From JAVJUV01 sp040220415 (GTDB taxonomy: Bacteria > Pseudomonadota > Alphaproteobacteria > Rhodobacterales > Rhodobacteraceae): a DNA stretch of 64,000 bases. The DNA lies in contig JAVJUV010000091.1 of the NCBI GenBank assembly GCA_040220415.1, positions 62,001 through 126,000 of the forward strand. The letters run 5' to 3'. The notes beneath the pieces are model-generated. The model was not told where the DNA came from and did not search any database. It saw only the letters and a list, made by a program, of their open reading frames with translations. Shown piece by piece: positions 26,224-35,670 of the stretch. The stretch's first letter is position 1, and every line of letters begins with the position of its first letter. The position numbers were made by a program, and so were the translations under genes.

Positions 26224-27714
26224 ATGATCTCGATAGACGCTTATCGCAGCCAGTGGCTTGGCAATATCCGCGGCGACCTGCTGGCCGGCCTGGTGGTGGC
26301 CCTGGCGCTGATCCCGGAGGCCATAGCCTTCTCGATCATCGCGGGCGTCGATCCCAAGGTCGGGCTTTACGCGAGTTTCTCGATCGCGGTGATCACCGCG
26401 ATCACCGGGGGCAGGCCCGGCATGATCTCGGCGGCCACGGCGGCGACGGCGGTGCTGATGGTGACGCTGGTACGCGACCACGGGCTGGAATACCTGCTGG
26501 CCGCCACCGTGCTGGCGGGGCTAATTCAGATCGGCGCGGGCCTTCTGCGGCTGGGCTTCGTGATGCGCTATGTCTCTAAATCTGTGATGACGGGCTTCGT
26601 CAATGCGCTGGCGATCCTGATCTTCATGGCGCAATTGCCCGAGCTTGACCCGCGCCAGGTGACCTGGCTGACATACGCGCTGGTCGCGGCGGGGCTGGCG
26701 ATCATCTATCTTTTCCCGCTTCTGACCACCGCGGTTCCGTCGCCGCTTGTGACAATCATCGTGCTGACCGCGCTGACCTTCGCATTCGGCTGGGACGTTC
26801 GCACCGTGGGTGACATGGGTGCCCTGCCTAACACGCTGCCGGTCTTCCTGCTGCCGGACATTCCGCTGACTTTCGAGACATTCGCGATCATCCTGCCCTA
26901 TTCGATCGCGGTGGCCGTCGTCGGCCTGCTGGAAAGCCTGATGACGCAGAACATCGTCGACGACCTGACCGACACGAGGTCGGACCGCAACCAGGAATGC
27001 ATCGGCCAGGGGCTGGCCAACACCGCGACCGGTTTCATCGGCGGCATGGCGGGCTGCGCCATGATCGGTCAGTCGATCATCAACGTGAAGTCCGGCGGAC
27101 GCGGCCGGCTGTCCTGTTTCGTGGCCGGGGTGTTCCTTCTCATCCTGGTCGTGGGGCTTGGCGATCTGGTAAGCGTCATCCCGATGCCGGCACTGGTGGC
27201 GATCATGATCATGGTTTCGGTCGGCACCTTCTCGTGGTCGTCAATCAAGAACCTGGCGGTCCATCCCCGGTCTTCGTCCATCGTGATGATCGCGACCGTC
27301 GTGACCGTGGTCTACACTCACAACCTGGCCATCGGGGTTCTGGTGGGAGTGCTTCTCTCGGGGGTCTTCTTCGCCGGCAAGATCGCACAGCTTTTTCGTG
27401 TCACCAGCGAGATCAGCGCCGACGGGCGGGTGCGCACCTATCACGTCGTGGGGCAGCTGTTCTATGGTTCGGTGGAGGATTTCATGCGCGCCTTCGACTT
27501 CAGGGAAGCCCCCGAGCGTGTCGTCATCGACGTGAGCCGCGCGCATATCTGGGATATCAGTTCGGTACAGGCGCTGGACATGGCGATCCTGAAGTTCCGC
27601 CGCGACGGCGCCGAGGTCGAGATCGTCGGCATGAACGAGGCCACGGAAACGCTGGTCGACCGGCTTGCCGTCCACGACAGGCCGGGCGCCATGGACGACC
27701 TGATGGCGCATTGA
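26224..27714 (+). CDS. SulP-family anion transporter with STAS domain
   Basis: A 496-residue protein. About ten to twelve membrane segments begin with LLAGLVVALALIPEAIAFSI and include GGMAGCAMIGQSIINVKSGG, the SulP core signatures; a cytoplasmic STAS domain (about 400-490) has VVIDVSRAHIWDISSVQAL. Family members carry sulfate, bicarbonate or dicarboxylates. The ATG at 26224 is preferred over an upstream in-frame start at 26122 because the family begins here and GGAAGA lies upstream. It is followed 13 bases later by a universal stress protein gene, a common pairing. Confidence 0.9.
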   Translation: MISIDAYRSQWLGNIRGDLLAGLVVALALIPEAIAFSIIAGVDPKVGLYASFSIAVITAITGGRPGMISAATAATAVLMVTLVRDHGLEYLLAATVLAGLIQIGAGLLRLGFVMRYVSKSVMTGFVNALAILIFMAQLPELDPRQVTWLTYALVAAGLAIIYLFPLLTTAVPSPLVTIIVLTALTFAFGWDVRTVGDMGALPNTLPVFLLPDIPLTFETFAIILPYSIAVAVVGLLESLMTQNIVDDLTDTRSDRNQECIGQGLANTATGFIGGMAGCAMIGQSIINVKSGGRGRLSCFVAGVFLLILVVGLGDLVSVIPMPALVAIMIMVSVGTFSWSSIKNLAVHPRSSSIVMIATVVTVVYTHNLAIGVLVGVLLSGVFFAGKIAQLFRVTSEISADGRVRTYHVVGQLFYGSVEDFMRAFDFREAPERVVIDVSRAHIWDISSVQALDMAILKFRRDGAEVEIVGMNEATETLVDRLAVHDRPGAMDDLMAH

Positions 27715-27727
27715 GGGAGACAACGCC

Positions 27728-28582
27728 GTGACAGACAAGATCATCGCATTGGTAGACGGCTCGATCTATTCGGAAAGCGTCTGCGAGCATGCCGCGTGGA
27801 TTTCGGGAAGAACCGGCGCGCCGGTGGAATTGATCCATGTGCTTGGTCGCCGCGAGGCGCCGGCGGACAACGACCTTTCCGGGTCGATCCGTCTTGGGGC
27901 GCGCACCGCGCTTTTGGAAAAGCTGGCCGATCTGGATGCGCAGCGCGCCAAGCTTGTCGCCCACCGCGGCCGTGCGATCCTGGAAGACGCGCACGCCATT
28001 CTCGAAAAGGGCGGCGTGGACGGGATCACCACCCGGCTGCGACACGGCGACATCGTCGAAACCATCTCGGAGATCGAAGCCGACGCCCGGGTCATCGTCA
28101 TCGGCAAGCGCGGCGAGGCGGCGGATTTCGCCAAGGGGCATCTTGGCTCGAACCTGGAGCGGATCGTCCGCGCCAGTCACCGCCCGGTTTTCGTGGCTTC
28201 GCGCGCCTTCAAACCGATAGAAAGCGTTCTCGTTGCCTATGACGGCGGCACGTCCGCGATGAAGGCCATCGACCACATCGCACGCAGCACGCTTTTCCAG
28301 GGGCTGGACGTGACGGTCGTTACCGTGGGTCAGGACACGGAACGGACCCGCAAGGGTCTGGCGGACGCGAAGGCCCTGTTGTCTGCCGCCGGGATCGATG
28401 CCGACACCCGCATCGTGGAGGGGCAGCCCGAGAACGAGCTTGGGAAGCTGGTGGAGAACGAGGGCTTTGGCATGCTGGTCATGGGCGCCTACGGGCACAG
28501 CCGCATCCGCAGTCTTGTGATCGGTTCGACGACGACCGAGATGGTCCGGACCTGCAAGGTTCCCGTCGTGCTGGTGCGCTGA
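27728..28582 (+). CDS. Tandem universal stress protein
   Basis: A 284-residue protein with two UspA domains (about 1-155 and 156-284). The second keeps an ATP-binding pattern, MGAYGHSRIRSLVIGSTT; the first has IGKRGEAADFAKGHLGSN, a looser version. The start is GTG at 27728 with GAGGGAG upstream. It directly follows the SulP gene and is probably co-transcribed; USP proteins may sense ATP or energy state and modulate the transporter. That link is an inference. Confidence 0.88.
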   Translation: MTDKIIALVDGSIYSESVCEHAAWISGRTGAPVELIHVLGRREAPADNDLSGSIRLGARTALLEKLADLDAQRAKLVAHRGRAILEDAHAILEKGGVDGITTRLRHGDIVETISEIEADARVIVIGKRGEAADFAKGHLGSNLERIVRASHRPVFVASRAFKPIESVLVAYDGGTSAMKAIDHIARSTLFQGLDVTVVTVGQDTERTRKGLADAKALLSAAGIDADTRIVEGQPENELGKLVENEGFGMLVMGAYGHSRIRSLVIGSTTTEMVRTCKVPVVLVR

Positions 28583-28743
28583 CCGTTCTTACGCGACCGG
28601 ATCAGGCGTTTCGGAACCACACCCGAATTCGTCGGTCCGGCGGCAAGGCGCTGCTTTCGCCTTCGCTTCGGAAGGTCCCGAAAGCGGTGCTGCTGCCCCG
28701 GCGGAGACAAGATCTTTCCTTCGAGGCAGCAGACGCGCGATTT

Positions 28744-29430
28744 TCAGACGACCGCCACCGTCAGGACGCCGAGGCCATCGACGGCGAGTTCCATCGTGTC
28801 GCCTTTTTCGACCTCGGCCACACCGGACGGCGTGCCCGACAGGATGACGTCGCCGGGGGCGAGTTCGAAATATTCGGAGAGGTACGAGATCATCTCGGGC
28901 ACCTTCCAGATCATCTGGTTCAGATTGCCCTCTTGCCGGACCTCGCCATTGACTTTCAGCGTGATGCTTCCTTCGGTGAGATGGCCGGTCTCGGAGACGG
29001 GGTGGATGGGGCCAACGGGTGCCGAACGCTCGAACGCCTTGCCGATTTCCCACGGGCGGCCAAGCTTCTTGGCCTCGCCCTGAAGATCGCGGCGCGTCAT
29101 GTCGAGCGCCAGCGCATAGCCGAAGATGTGATCGTTCGCTTCCTCGAGCGGGATGTTCGTGCCGCCGGTCTTCAGCATCACGGCGATCTCGGCCTCGTGG
29201 TGGACATCGGAGGTGTGCGGGGGATAAGGAAACTCGCCCGACGGGTCGAGGTTGTCGGGGTTCTTCTGGAAGAAGAACGGCGGCTCGCGGTTGGGGTCAT
29301 GCCCCATCTCGATGGCATGGGCCGCATAGTTGCGCCCGATGCAGTAGACCCGGCGGACCGGGAAAAGGGAATCCGTCCCAGTAACGGGAAGCGCGACGAC
29401 GCGCGGCGTTTCGATGACGTACCGAGACAT
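28744..29430 (-). CDS. Fumarylacetoacetate-hydrolase family protein (fumarylpyruvate/acylpyruvate hydrolase-like)
   Basis: A 228-residue enzyme with the FAH core: CIGRNYAAHAIEMG, FFFQKNPDNL, the metal-binding HHEAEIAVM (ExE) and ALDMTRRDLQ, then VILSGTPSGV. The sequence style matches small acylpyruvate/fumarylpyruvate hydrolases that cut a C-C bond of a 3-acylpyruvate in gentisate-type pathways. The ATG at 29430 has GGAGG upstream; a longer frame to 29466 is rejected. It is divergent from a GntR regulator and an ABC importer. No gentisate dioxygenase is next to it, so the substrate is open. Confidence 0.85.
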   Translation of the reverse strand: MSRYVIETPRVVALPVTGTDSLFPVRRVYCIGRNYAAHAIEMGHDPNREPPFFFQKNPDNLDPSGEFPYPPHTSDVHHEAEIAVMLKTGGTNIPLEEANDHIFGYALALDMTRRDLQGEAKKLGRPWEIGKAFERSAPVGPIHPVSETGHLTEGSITLKVNGEVRQEGNLNQMIWKVPEMISYLSEYFELAPGDVILSGTPSGVAEVEKGDTMELAVDGLGVLTVAVV

Positions 29431-29533
29431 GCATCCTCCGATGTCCAAAAAAGCGTTGCGCGCCATCTAAACCGAGATTTCATCCCAGATCAATCGCAAC
29501 CAATCCAAATAACTCTCAAGATTCATTTGCCAG

Positions 29534-29572
29534 ACCGCCTATTTTCCTGCAAAGGTAGCCCAATATGGCGGT
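29534..29572. promoter_or_regulatory. Inverted repeat in the FAH/GntR divergent region
   Basis: ACCGCC (29534-29539) followed by TATT is mirrored by AATAT then GGCGGT (29567-29572). It sits about 30 bases before the GntR start and about 100 bases before the hydrolase start, a suitable place for an operator controlling both. Confidence 0.35.
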
Positions 29573-29602
29573 ATTGATCGACCAAATGAGGAAAAGATCG
29601 GC

Positions 29603-30292
29603 GTGTTGACACGACCCGACACAGCGGAACGGGAAGAGGCGATCGCCGCACTGCGGGCGTTCATCGTTCAGGGCGACTATGCGCCGGGCGACCGCCTGCC
29701 GCCGGAGCGCGAACTGATCGGCAGCCTTGGCATGAGCCGCACGACATTGCGAAAGGCGCTGGACTCGCTGGAGCGCGAGGGAACCATCTGGCGCCATGTC
29801 GGCAAGGGCACCTTCGTGGCCGCGCACGGCGGCGATACCGGCGCCGGATCGCTGGCCGCGCTAAGCCAGCAGGTCACGCCGATACAGCTGATGCGCGCGC
29901 GCCTGTCGCTGGAGCCCGCGATCGCGCGCGAGGCGGCGATTCACGCCTCGGAAGAGAACGTGATCCGCCTGAAGCTTGCCCGCGACCGCGCGGTCGAGGC
30001 CGCGACCTGGGAGGAATACGAGACGCAGGACGACGCCTTTCACCGCGCGCTGGCGGCGGCCAGCGACAACGTGCTTCTGCTGTCGCTCTTCGACCACCTG
30101 AACCAGGTACGGCGCGCCGTGGCCTGGAACAGCGTCGTCCGCGATTCGAAGCGGCCCCCGAGGGATCATTCGAGTTTCGCCGAACACGACCGGATTATCG
30201 CGACAATCGAGGCCCGCGACCCGGCCGCCGCCCACGCCGCCATGCGCGAGCACCTGGGGTCGGTCTCGTCCCGTCTGTTCGGAGATTACTGA
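29603..30292 (+). CDS. GntR-family transcriptional regulator (FadR/FCD type)
   Basis: A 229-residue regulator with a winged-helix domain (GDYAPGDRLPPERELIGSLG, MSRTTLRKALDSLEREG) and an all-helical FCD ligand domain (about 85-225: DDAFHRALAAASDN, EHDRIIATIEARDP). It begins with GTG at 29603. Divergent placement from the FAH hydrolase and immediate position before the ABC importer suggest control of both by a substrate or intermediate. Confidence 0.87.
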   Translation: MLTRPDTAEREEAIAALRAFIVQGDYAPGDRLPPERELIGSLGMSRTTLRKALDSLEREGTIWRHVGKGTFVAAHGGDTGAGSLAALSQQVTPIQLMRARLSLEPAIAREAAIHASEENVIRLKLARDRAVEAATWEEYETQDDAFHRALAAASDNVLLLSLFDHLNQVRRAVAWNSVVRDSKRPPRDHSSFAEHDRIIATIEARDPAAAHAAMREHLGSVSSRLFGDY

Positions 30293-30375
30293 CACGAGAA
30301 AACCGGGGTCGGAGAGAGGCCGAAGACAATGCCCTACCCCATCGAAAACCGTCGAAGCTGCTCAGGGAGGATACA

Positions 30376-31353
30376 ATGAGACAGTTCTTCAAGAAGATGA
30401 TGACCGCCGTCGTGGCGGTGCCGCTGGTGATCGGCCTTTCGGCCGCAGCAGCACAGGCGGAGAAGATCCGCATCGCTCTGGCTGAAACCCCGTCGGACGA
30501 ACTGGCCGCGTTCTTCGTGGCGCTGGACAGGGCAAAGGCCAACGGGCTGGACTATGAATGGACCGCCTTCTCGGATGAGGAACTGGCGATCCAGGCCGTG
30601 CTGAGCGGCCAGATGGACATCGGCTTCGGCACGCCCTACGCGGCCATGCAGCGCTCGAAGGCCCCGATCCGGATCATCTTTCAGCTGTCGAAGCTGAAGT
30701 TCTTCCCGGTCACGACCAAGAAGTACAGCACGCTGGCCGACATGGACGGCGAGCCGATCCTGCTGCATTCGCGCGGCGGCGGCACGGATTCGATCGCGAA
30801 CGTGATCGAGGAGCGCGTCGGTATCAAGTTCGGCGAACGCTCGTACGTGCCGGGATCGGCAAACCGGGTGGCCGCACTTCTGGGCGGACAGGCGGAAGCC
30901 ACGATTCTGGACCTTTCCAACACGAACAAGCTGATGCGCGGTGAAGCAGGAGCGGGCTTCAACGTGCTGGAGATGTTCGACGTGGACGCCAGCGACGAGG
31001 CCCTGTTCGGAAACCTTGACTGGATCCAGGAGAACGAAGCCGATGTGGACATCTTCGTGAAGGCGCTGCTGAGCGTCTGGCAGGACATGGCCGCCGATCC
31101 CACGATCATCCGGCGCGAAACGAACCCGGACGGCCCGATCGGCCAGTTGCCCGCCGAGATCCTGGCGGAGCTGGACGGCTTTTATGCGGATGCCGTTGCG
31201 GGTGGCCTTTACGATCCGAACGGCGGAGGCCGCAAGGCCGCGATGGCGGATATGGAATGGTATTCGGCAGCCGGTCAGCTGGACGGCGATGCAAGCTCGC
31301 TGAATATCGAGGACTTCTGGTACCTGAAGCCTCTCGATTCCGCGATGAACTGA
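30376..31353 (+). CDS. NitT/TauT-type ABC transporter substrate-binding protein
   Basis: A 325-residue periplasmic protein with a signal peptide ending AAQAEKIRIA. Features of the SsuA/TauA/ThiY-like group include SGQMDIGFGTPYAAMQ and the second-lobe SRGGGTDSIANVIEE. The ligand could be a sulfonate, a nitrate-like anion or an aromatic carboxylate; the family does not decide. It is followed by two permeases and an ATPase in one operon. GGGAGGAT lies before the ATG. Confidence 0.85.
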   Translation: MRQFFKKMMTAVVAVPLVIGLSAAAAQAEKIRIALAETPSDELAAFFVALDRAKANGLDYEWTAFSDEELAIQAVLSGQMDIGFGTPYAAMQRSKAPIRIIFQLSKLKFFPVTTKKYSTLADMDGEPILLHSRGGGTDSIANVIEERVGIKFGERSYVPGSANRVAALLGGQAEATILDLSNTNKLMRGEAGAGFNVLEMFDVDASDEALFGNLDWIQENEADVDIFVKALLSVWQDMAADPTIIRRETNPDGPIGQLPAEILAELDGFYADAVAGGLYDPNGGGRKAAMADMEWYSAAGQLDGDASSLNIEDFWYLKPLDSAMN

Positions 31354-31429
31354 TCCCGAGAACCTGCCGCCGCGTCCCGAAAGGCGCGGCGGCATCCCCT
31401 GCCTTACCCCGGTCCAGGACAGTTCCGAC

Positions 31430-32191
31430 ATGCCAAACCGCCCGCTTCTTCTGAAAATCCTTTCGGCCGTGATCCTGGCCAGCGCCTGGGAGATCGCGGG
31501 CCGCATTCCCGTCAGCTATGCCTTTCCGACCTTCATCGAATCGATGGCCGCCCTGTTTCGCATGACGATGGACGGAACCATCTTCGACGCCTATGCCGAA
31601 ACGCTGAAACCCCTGGTGATCGGCGTCGCGATCTCGGCCTTCTTCGGTATCGCGATCGGTCTCTGGGTGGGGCTGAGCAAAGTCTTCGACTGGCTGTTCT
31701 CGCCGATCTTCATCGTGATGCAGGCAGCCCCCCTTGCCGCGCTGATCCCGCTGCTGGTGATGGCCTATGGCATCGGCCTGACCTCGAAGGTCTTCGTGGT
31801 CTGCATCATGGCGATGCCGGTCATCGTGCTGAACACTGCAGGCGCCGTCAGGAACACGCCGGAATCGTTCAAGGAGATGGGGCGGTCCTATCTTGCCTCG
31901 GATCTCAGCATCATTCTTCGGATCATCATTCCCGCCGCCTCGCCGGTGATCTTCGCCGGGCTTCGGCTGGGTATCTCGGCCGGTTTCATCGGTGCGATCC
32001 TGTCCGAACTGAAAATCACGCCGACCGGTGTCGGCGACATCATCACATACAGCCGGTCCATCGCGGACTATCCCAGCATGTACGCCGCCATCTTCTCGAT
32101 CATCGTTCTGGCCGTCCTGTTCCTGAACCTGCTCGAAAAGACCGAAGCGGTCCTCTTCAAAGGAAACGAACGTGGCTATGTCTCAGATTAA
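31430..32191 (+). CDS. ABC transporter permease (NitT/TauT type), first
   Basis: A 253-residue membrane protein with about six helices and the permease EAA-like loop (GRSYLASDLSIILRIIIPAASP, then GLRLGISAGFIGAI). It forms the membrane channel together with the second permease at 32985. Its end overlaps the ATPase gene by 20 bases, so the two are translationally coupled. Confidence 0.88.
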   Translation: MPNRPLLLKILSAVILASAWEIAGRIPVSYAFPTFIESMAALFRMTMDGTIFDAYAETLKPLVIGVAISAFFGIAIGLWVGLSKVFDWLFSPIFIVMQAAPLAALIPLLVMAYGIGLTSKVFVVCIMAMPVIVLNTAGAVRNTPESFKEMGRSYLASDLSIILRIIIPAASPVIFAGLRLGISAGFIGAILSELKITPTGVGDIITYSRSIADYPSMYAAIFSIIVLAVLFLNLLEKTEAVLFKGNERGYVSD

Positions 32192-32975
32192 GGCGGTCGG
32201 AGAGCACACCGGCTCGGCACCGGCCAGCGCGGTGTCGGCGCGCAACATCTCGAAGAACTACGGCGACGTGGAAGCGCTGCAGGACCTGTCTCTGGAGTTT
32301 CCACGAGGTCAGCTGACATCGTTGCTTGGACCTTCGGGCTGCGGCAAGACCACGCTTCTGAAGATCATCGCCGGGCTTCTGGAACCGACATCCGGCGAGG
32401 TCGAGGTCAACGGCAAGAAAGTCACAACGCCGGGACCGGACCGCGCCTTCGTATTCCAGGATTTCGCGCTTCTGCCCTGGGCAACGGTGATCCGGAACGT
32501 GTCGTTCGGGCTGGAGATGCGCGGCGTCGCCAAGTCGGAACGCGAAGCCATCGCCGAGAAATACATCCGCGAGGTCGGGCTGGCGGGGTTCGAGCAATCC
32601 TATCCGCACGAATTGTCGGGGGGTATGCGCCAGCGCGTGGGACTGGCGCGCGCGCTGTCGGTCAACGCCGAGGTGCTGCTGATGGACGAGCCCTTCTCGG
32701 CCGTCGACGAACAGACCCGCCGCAAGTTCCAGGAGGACCTGCTGGCGCTGGTGCAGAACGAGAACAAGACCTTCATCTTCGTCACCCATTCGATCGAGGA
32801 AGCGGTCTACGTCTCGGACCAGATCGCGATCCTGCTGCCGCGACCCAGCCGGGTGTCCGAGATCATCCGCCCGTCCAACTTCCGCACCAAGGGCGTCGAC
32901 AACATCCGGCGCGACCCCGAATACCTGGACATCGTCGACGAGATCTGGGCCTCGCTGCGCAGCTACGTCGAATAG
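32172..32975 (+). CDS. ABC transporter ATP-binding protein (NitT/TauT type)
   Basis: A 267-residue ATPase with Walker A GPSGCGKTT, Q-loop FVFQDFALLPW, signature LSGGMRQRVGLARAL and Walker B VLLMDEPFSAVD, followed by the H-loop THSIEEAVY. It powers the importer with the flanking permeases. The start is GTG at 32172 (an ATG two codons on is possible); GGA lies upstream. It overlaps the first permease by 20 bases. Confidence 0.92.
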   Translation: MAMSQIKAVGEHTGSAPASAVSARNISKNYGDVEALQDLSLEFPRGQLTSLLGPSGCGKTTLLKIIAGLLEPTSGEVEVNGKKVTTPGPDRAFVFQDFALLPWATVIRNVSFGLEMRGVAKSEREAIAEKYIREVGLAGFEQSYPHELSGGMRQRVGLARALSVNAEVLLMDEPFSAVDEQTRRKFQEDLLALVQNENKTFIFVTHSIEEAVYVSDQIAILLPRPSRVSEIIRPSNFRTKGVDNIRRDPEYLDIVDEIWASLRSYVE

Positions 32976-32984
32976 GAGACCGGA

Positions 32985-33737
32985 ATGAACCTTTTCGGAT
33001 ACCGCCTGCCCGCCATGTCCTCGTTGCTGGTCTGGGGCCTTTTGTGGGAGATCGTTGGCCAATCCGGCATATCCTTCTTCATCCCGCCCCTCAGCGAAGT
33101 GATCGCCACGCTGTTCGAGATCATCGGCACGCCGGCCTTCATCAAGGCATTGACCGAAACCACCTATGCCTTTGTCGCGGGCGTCTTCTTCGCGATCGTG
33201 ATCGGCATTCCGGTGGGTATCCTGATGGGCAAGAACCGCCTTCTGGACGAATTACTGCTGCCCTGGGTCAACGTCTTTCTAAGCGCGCCGCTGACCGCGC
33301 TGGTGCCGGTCCTGATGGTGCTGTTCGGTTTCGGCATGAAGTCGATCATCATCACGACGACGCTTTTCGCGATCTGGATCATCATCCTGAACTCGCGCGC
33401 GGGTGTCCGGCAGATCAACCGCTCGCTTGTCGAAATGGCCCACAGCTTCGGCGCTTCGCCGCTGGACGCCTTCTTCAAGATCTACTTCTGGGCTGCCTTG
33501 CCCGAGATCCTGGGCGGTGTGCGCATCGGCGTGATCCGCGCGGTGAAAGGCGTGATCATCGGTCAGCTTCTGATTTCGATCGTCGGATTCGGCGCGCTGT
33601 TCGAGCTTTACTCGGCCAACTTCCTGATGGCGCATTTCTGGGCGGTGCTGATCGTGCTGTTCGCGCTTGCCTTCACGATTTCGGAATTCCTGGCCTATCT
33701 GGAACGACGGGTTTCCTACTACGCCGCGAAGCGCTGA
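32985..33737 (+). CDS. ABC transporter permease (NitT/TauT type), second
   Basis: A 250-residue membrane protein with six predicted helices and the loop MAHSFGASPLDAFFKIYFWA followed by GGVRIGVIRAVKGVIIG. It is a distinct second permease, so the importer has a heterodimeric channel, which is less common than the homodimer of classical SsuC/TauC systems. It follows the ATPase by nine bases. The next gene is convergent. Confidence 0.88.
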   Translation: MNLFGYRLPAMSSLLVWGLLWEIVGQSGISFFIPPLSEVIATLFEIIGTPAFIKALTETTYAFVAGVFFAIVIGIPVGILMGKNRLLDELLLPWVNVFLSAPLTALVPVLMVLFGFGMKSIIITTTLFAIWIIILNSRAGVRQINRSLVEMAHSFGASPLDAFFKIYFWAALPEILGGVRIGVIRAVKGVIIGQLLISIVGFGALFELYSANFLMAHFWAVLIVLFALAFTISEFLAYLERRVSYYAAKR

Positions 33738-33818
33738 CGCTGCCGCTGCCCGCCCGGAGAAGTGCGGTCCGAGACGGTGCAGAGCGGCGTGAGGCGCCCC
33801 GGCACGCCGGGGTACCGT

Positions 33819-35579
33819 TCAGGCACGGGCAAGGATCGTGTCCAGTGCGCGCGCCAAGGCGACGTCCGGATCGCGCACCATTTCATGACAACGCCACGCA
33901 ACGTGGTGATCCGGGCGAACCAGGATACAGCCGGTATCCGTGATCCCGCTGGCGCGCGCCCAATCGCCGGCGTGGTCGACGAAGTTCTGACGTGGGCCGA
34001 TCACATGACAGGCGATCTCGATGCCCCGGGCCGCGCCGATGTCGGCGGCAGCGGTGCACCATGCATCGCCGCCGATGCCCGTCAGAATGGTGAACCGGCC
34101 CTGCCCGCAAAGATCGAGCGTCGAGACCGGGGCACCCGTGGCATGGCCGAAGACCCAGGTGTGCGGCAGCCGTGCGCCCGGCCATGTCGTCGGCTGATAG
34201 TGCAACTCGGGGTCGTCCGCGAAGCGTGGCTCGGGCTGACCGTCGGTGACGACCGCACCGGATTTGTAGCGCTGGTTCATCTCTACGCCATGCGCGTCGA
34301 ACTCGTACTTCTTGAAAGCAATCGCCTGTCTCAGCGCCTCGCGTTGCGCCTCGCCGGCCTTGCCCGGATCACAGCGCGCATCCATGCTGCGCCTGATCTT
34401 TTCGATGTCCGCTCCGCCGGTCATGCCAAGCGCTTCGAAAATCGGGCCGAACTCGCGGATCGACTGGTTCGCGCGGGTCACGATCTGCCTTGCGACCGGC
34501 GCGCGTTCTTCCGTGTAGGAGTCGAGAAGCGCCTCGCCGGCCTGCCCTTTCAGCACCGCGGCCAGTTTCCAGGCAAGGTTGAAACTGTCCTGGATCGAGG
34601 TGTTGGAGCCCAGGCCGTTCGACGGCGGGTGCCGGTGCGCGGCGTCACCCATGATGAACACCCGGCCCTTCTGCAGCTTCGTTGCGTAGGCGTCGTTTAC
34701 GGTCCAGGTGTTGGCAGAGAGAAGTTCGATTTCCAACTCGGCATCGCCGACGAGCTGGCGCGCGACATTTGTGGCGAAGGCCTCGTCCACCTCCGGCGCG
34801 GGTTCGTTGATGTCATAACCCCAGACGATCAGCCATTCGTTCCAAGGCCGGATCATGCGGACCAGTCCCATACCGATGCCGCCGACGTCGGCGCCTGGCT
34901 GCATCACCCAGTACAGCACGCTTGGACGGTGCGCGACGTATCGCGACAGGTCGGCGCGGAACAGGATGTTCATCGATCCGCCGACGCCCATTCTACCTTC
35001 GATCGGTGTGCCGATGTGGTCGGCGACCAGAGAACTGCCGCCATCCGCGCCGATCATGTACCGGGAGCGAACCTGGAACTCGCGGCCCGACAGGCGGTCG
35101 AGAAGCGTCGTGGTCACACCTTCCGCGTCCTGTTCATGCGACAGGTACTCGGTCGACATCCGGGCCTGTGTTCCGCGCTTGCAGGCGGTGGAAAAGAGGA
35201 TCGGCTCCATGAAGGTTTGCGGCAGATCATTCATCCGGCAGGGTGACGAGAGCAGATGCTCGGCACGGGAAAGCGGGTGGTTTCCCCAGCTTTTCATCCT
35301 GCCGATCTCTTCGCCGGCGAGGCTTTCGCAAAAGACGTTCTCGCCCATCAGGTCCTGCTCGGTGGCGTAGAGATAGGCATCGGCCTCGACCTCTGATCCG
35401 AGATCGCGCAGAACCTCCATCGTGCGCTGGTTGGTGATGTGGGCGCGGGGCGTGTTGGCCAGCCACCGGTAGCGGTTCACCACCATGTTCTCGATCCCGT
35501 AGGTCGACAACAGCGCCGCAGAGGCCGATCCCGCCGGGCCCGTTCCGACGATCAGGACATCGGTTTCGATCTCTGACAT
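33819..35579 (-). CDS. FAD-dependent aromatic monooxygenase (TfdB/PheA-like)
   Basis: A 586-residue flavoprotein monooxygenase. It has the N-terminal FAD fold VLIVGTGPAGSASAALL, the DG motif MIGADGGSS, the GD motif FIMGDAAHRHPPSNGLGSN and a C-terminal thioredoxin-like domain, as in 2,4-dichlorophenol 6-monooxygenase and phenol or resorcinol hydroxylases. It would hydroxylate a phenolic ring using NAD(P)H and O2. GGGAGGA lies before the ATG. It is the last gene of the long minus-strand operon, 91 bases after the beta-keto acid cleavage enzyme, so it may also have an internal promoter. Confidence 0.87.
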   Translation of the reverse strand: MSEIETDVLIVGTGPAGSASAALLSTYGIENMVVNRYRWLANTPRAHITNQRTMEVLRDLGSEVEADAYLYATEQDLMGENVFCESLAGEEIGRMKSWGNHPLSRAEHLLSSPCRMNDLPQTFMEPILFSTACKRGTQARMSTEYLSHEQDAEGVTTTLLDRLSGREFQVRSRYMIGADGGSSLVADHIGTPIEGRMGVGGSMNILFRADLSRYVAHRPSVLYWVMQPGADVGGIGMGLVRMIRPWNEWLIVWGYDINEPAPEVDEAFATNVARQLVGDAELEIELLSANTWTVNDAYATKLQKGRVFIMGDAAHRHPPSNGLGSNTSIQDSFNLAWKLAAVLKGQAGEALLDSYTEERAPVARQIVTRANQSIREFGPIFEALGMTGGADIEKIRRSMDARCDPGKAGEAQREALRQAIAFKKYEFDAHGVEMNQRYKSGAVVTDGQPEPRFADDPELHYQPTTWPGARLPHTWVFGHATGAPVSTLDLCGQGRFTILTGIGGDAWCTAAADIGAARGIEIACHVIGPRQNFVDHAGDWARASGITDTGCILVRPDHHVAWRCHEMVRDPDVALARALDTILARA

Positions 35580-35670
35580 GCCCCGTTTCCTCCCTTTTTG
35601 TTGCCCGGCGGTAATCGACCGGGCGTTTTGAGTAGTGCCTGCCGCGCCGTGTCGGCGGCGGGTTCAGGCG

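Noticed and set aside
33762..35246. 494-residue plus-strand open frame
   Set aside because: It is antisense to the flavin monooxygenase, which has complete FAD motifs.
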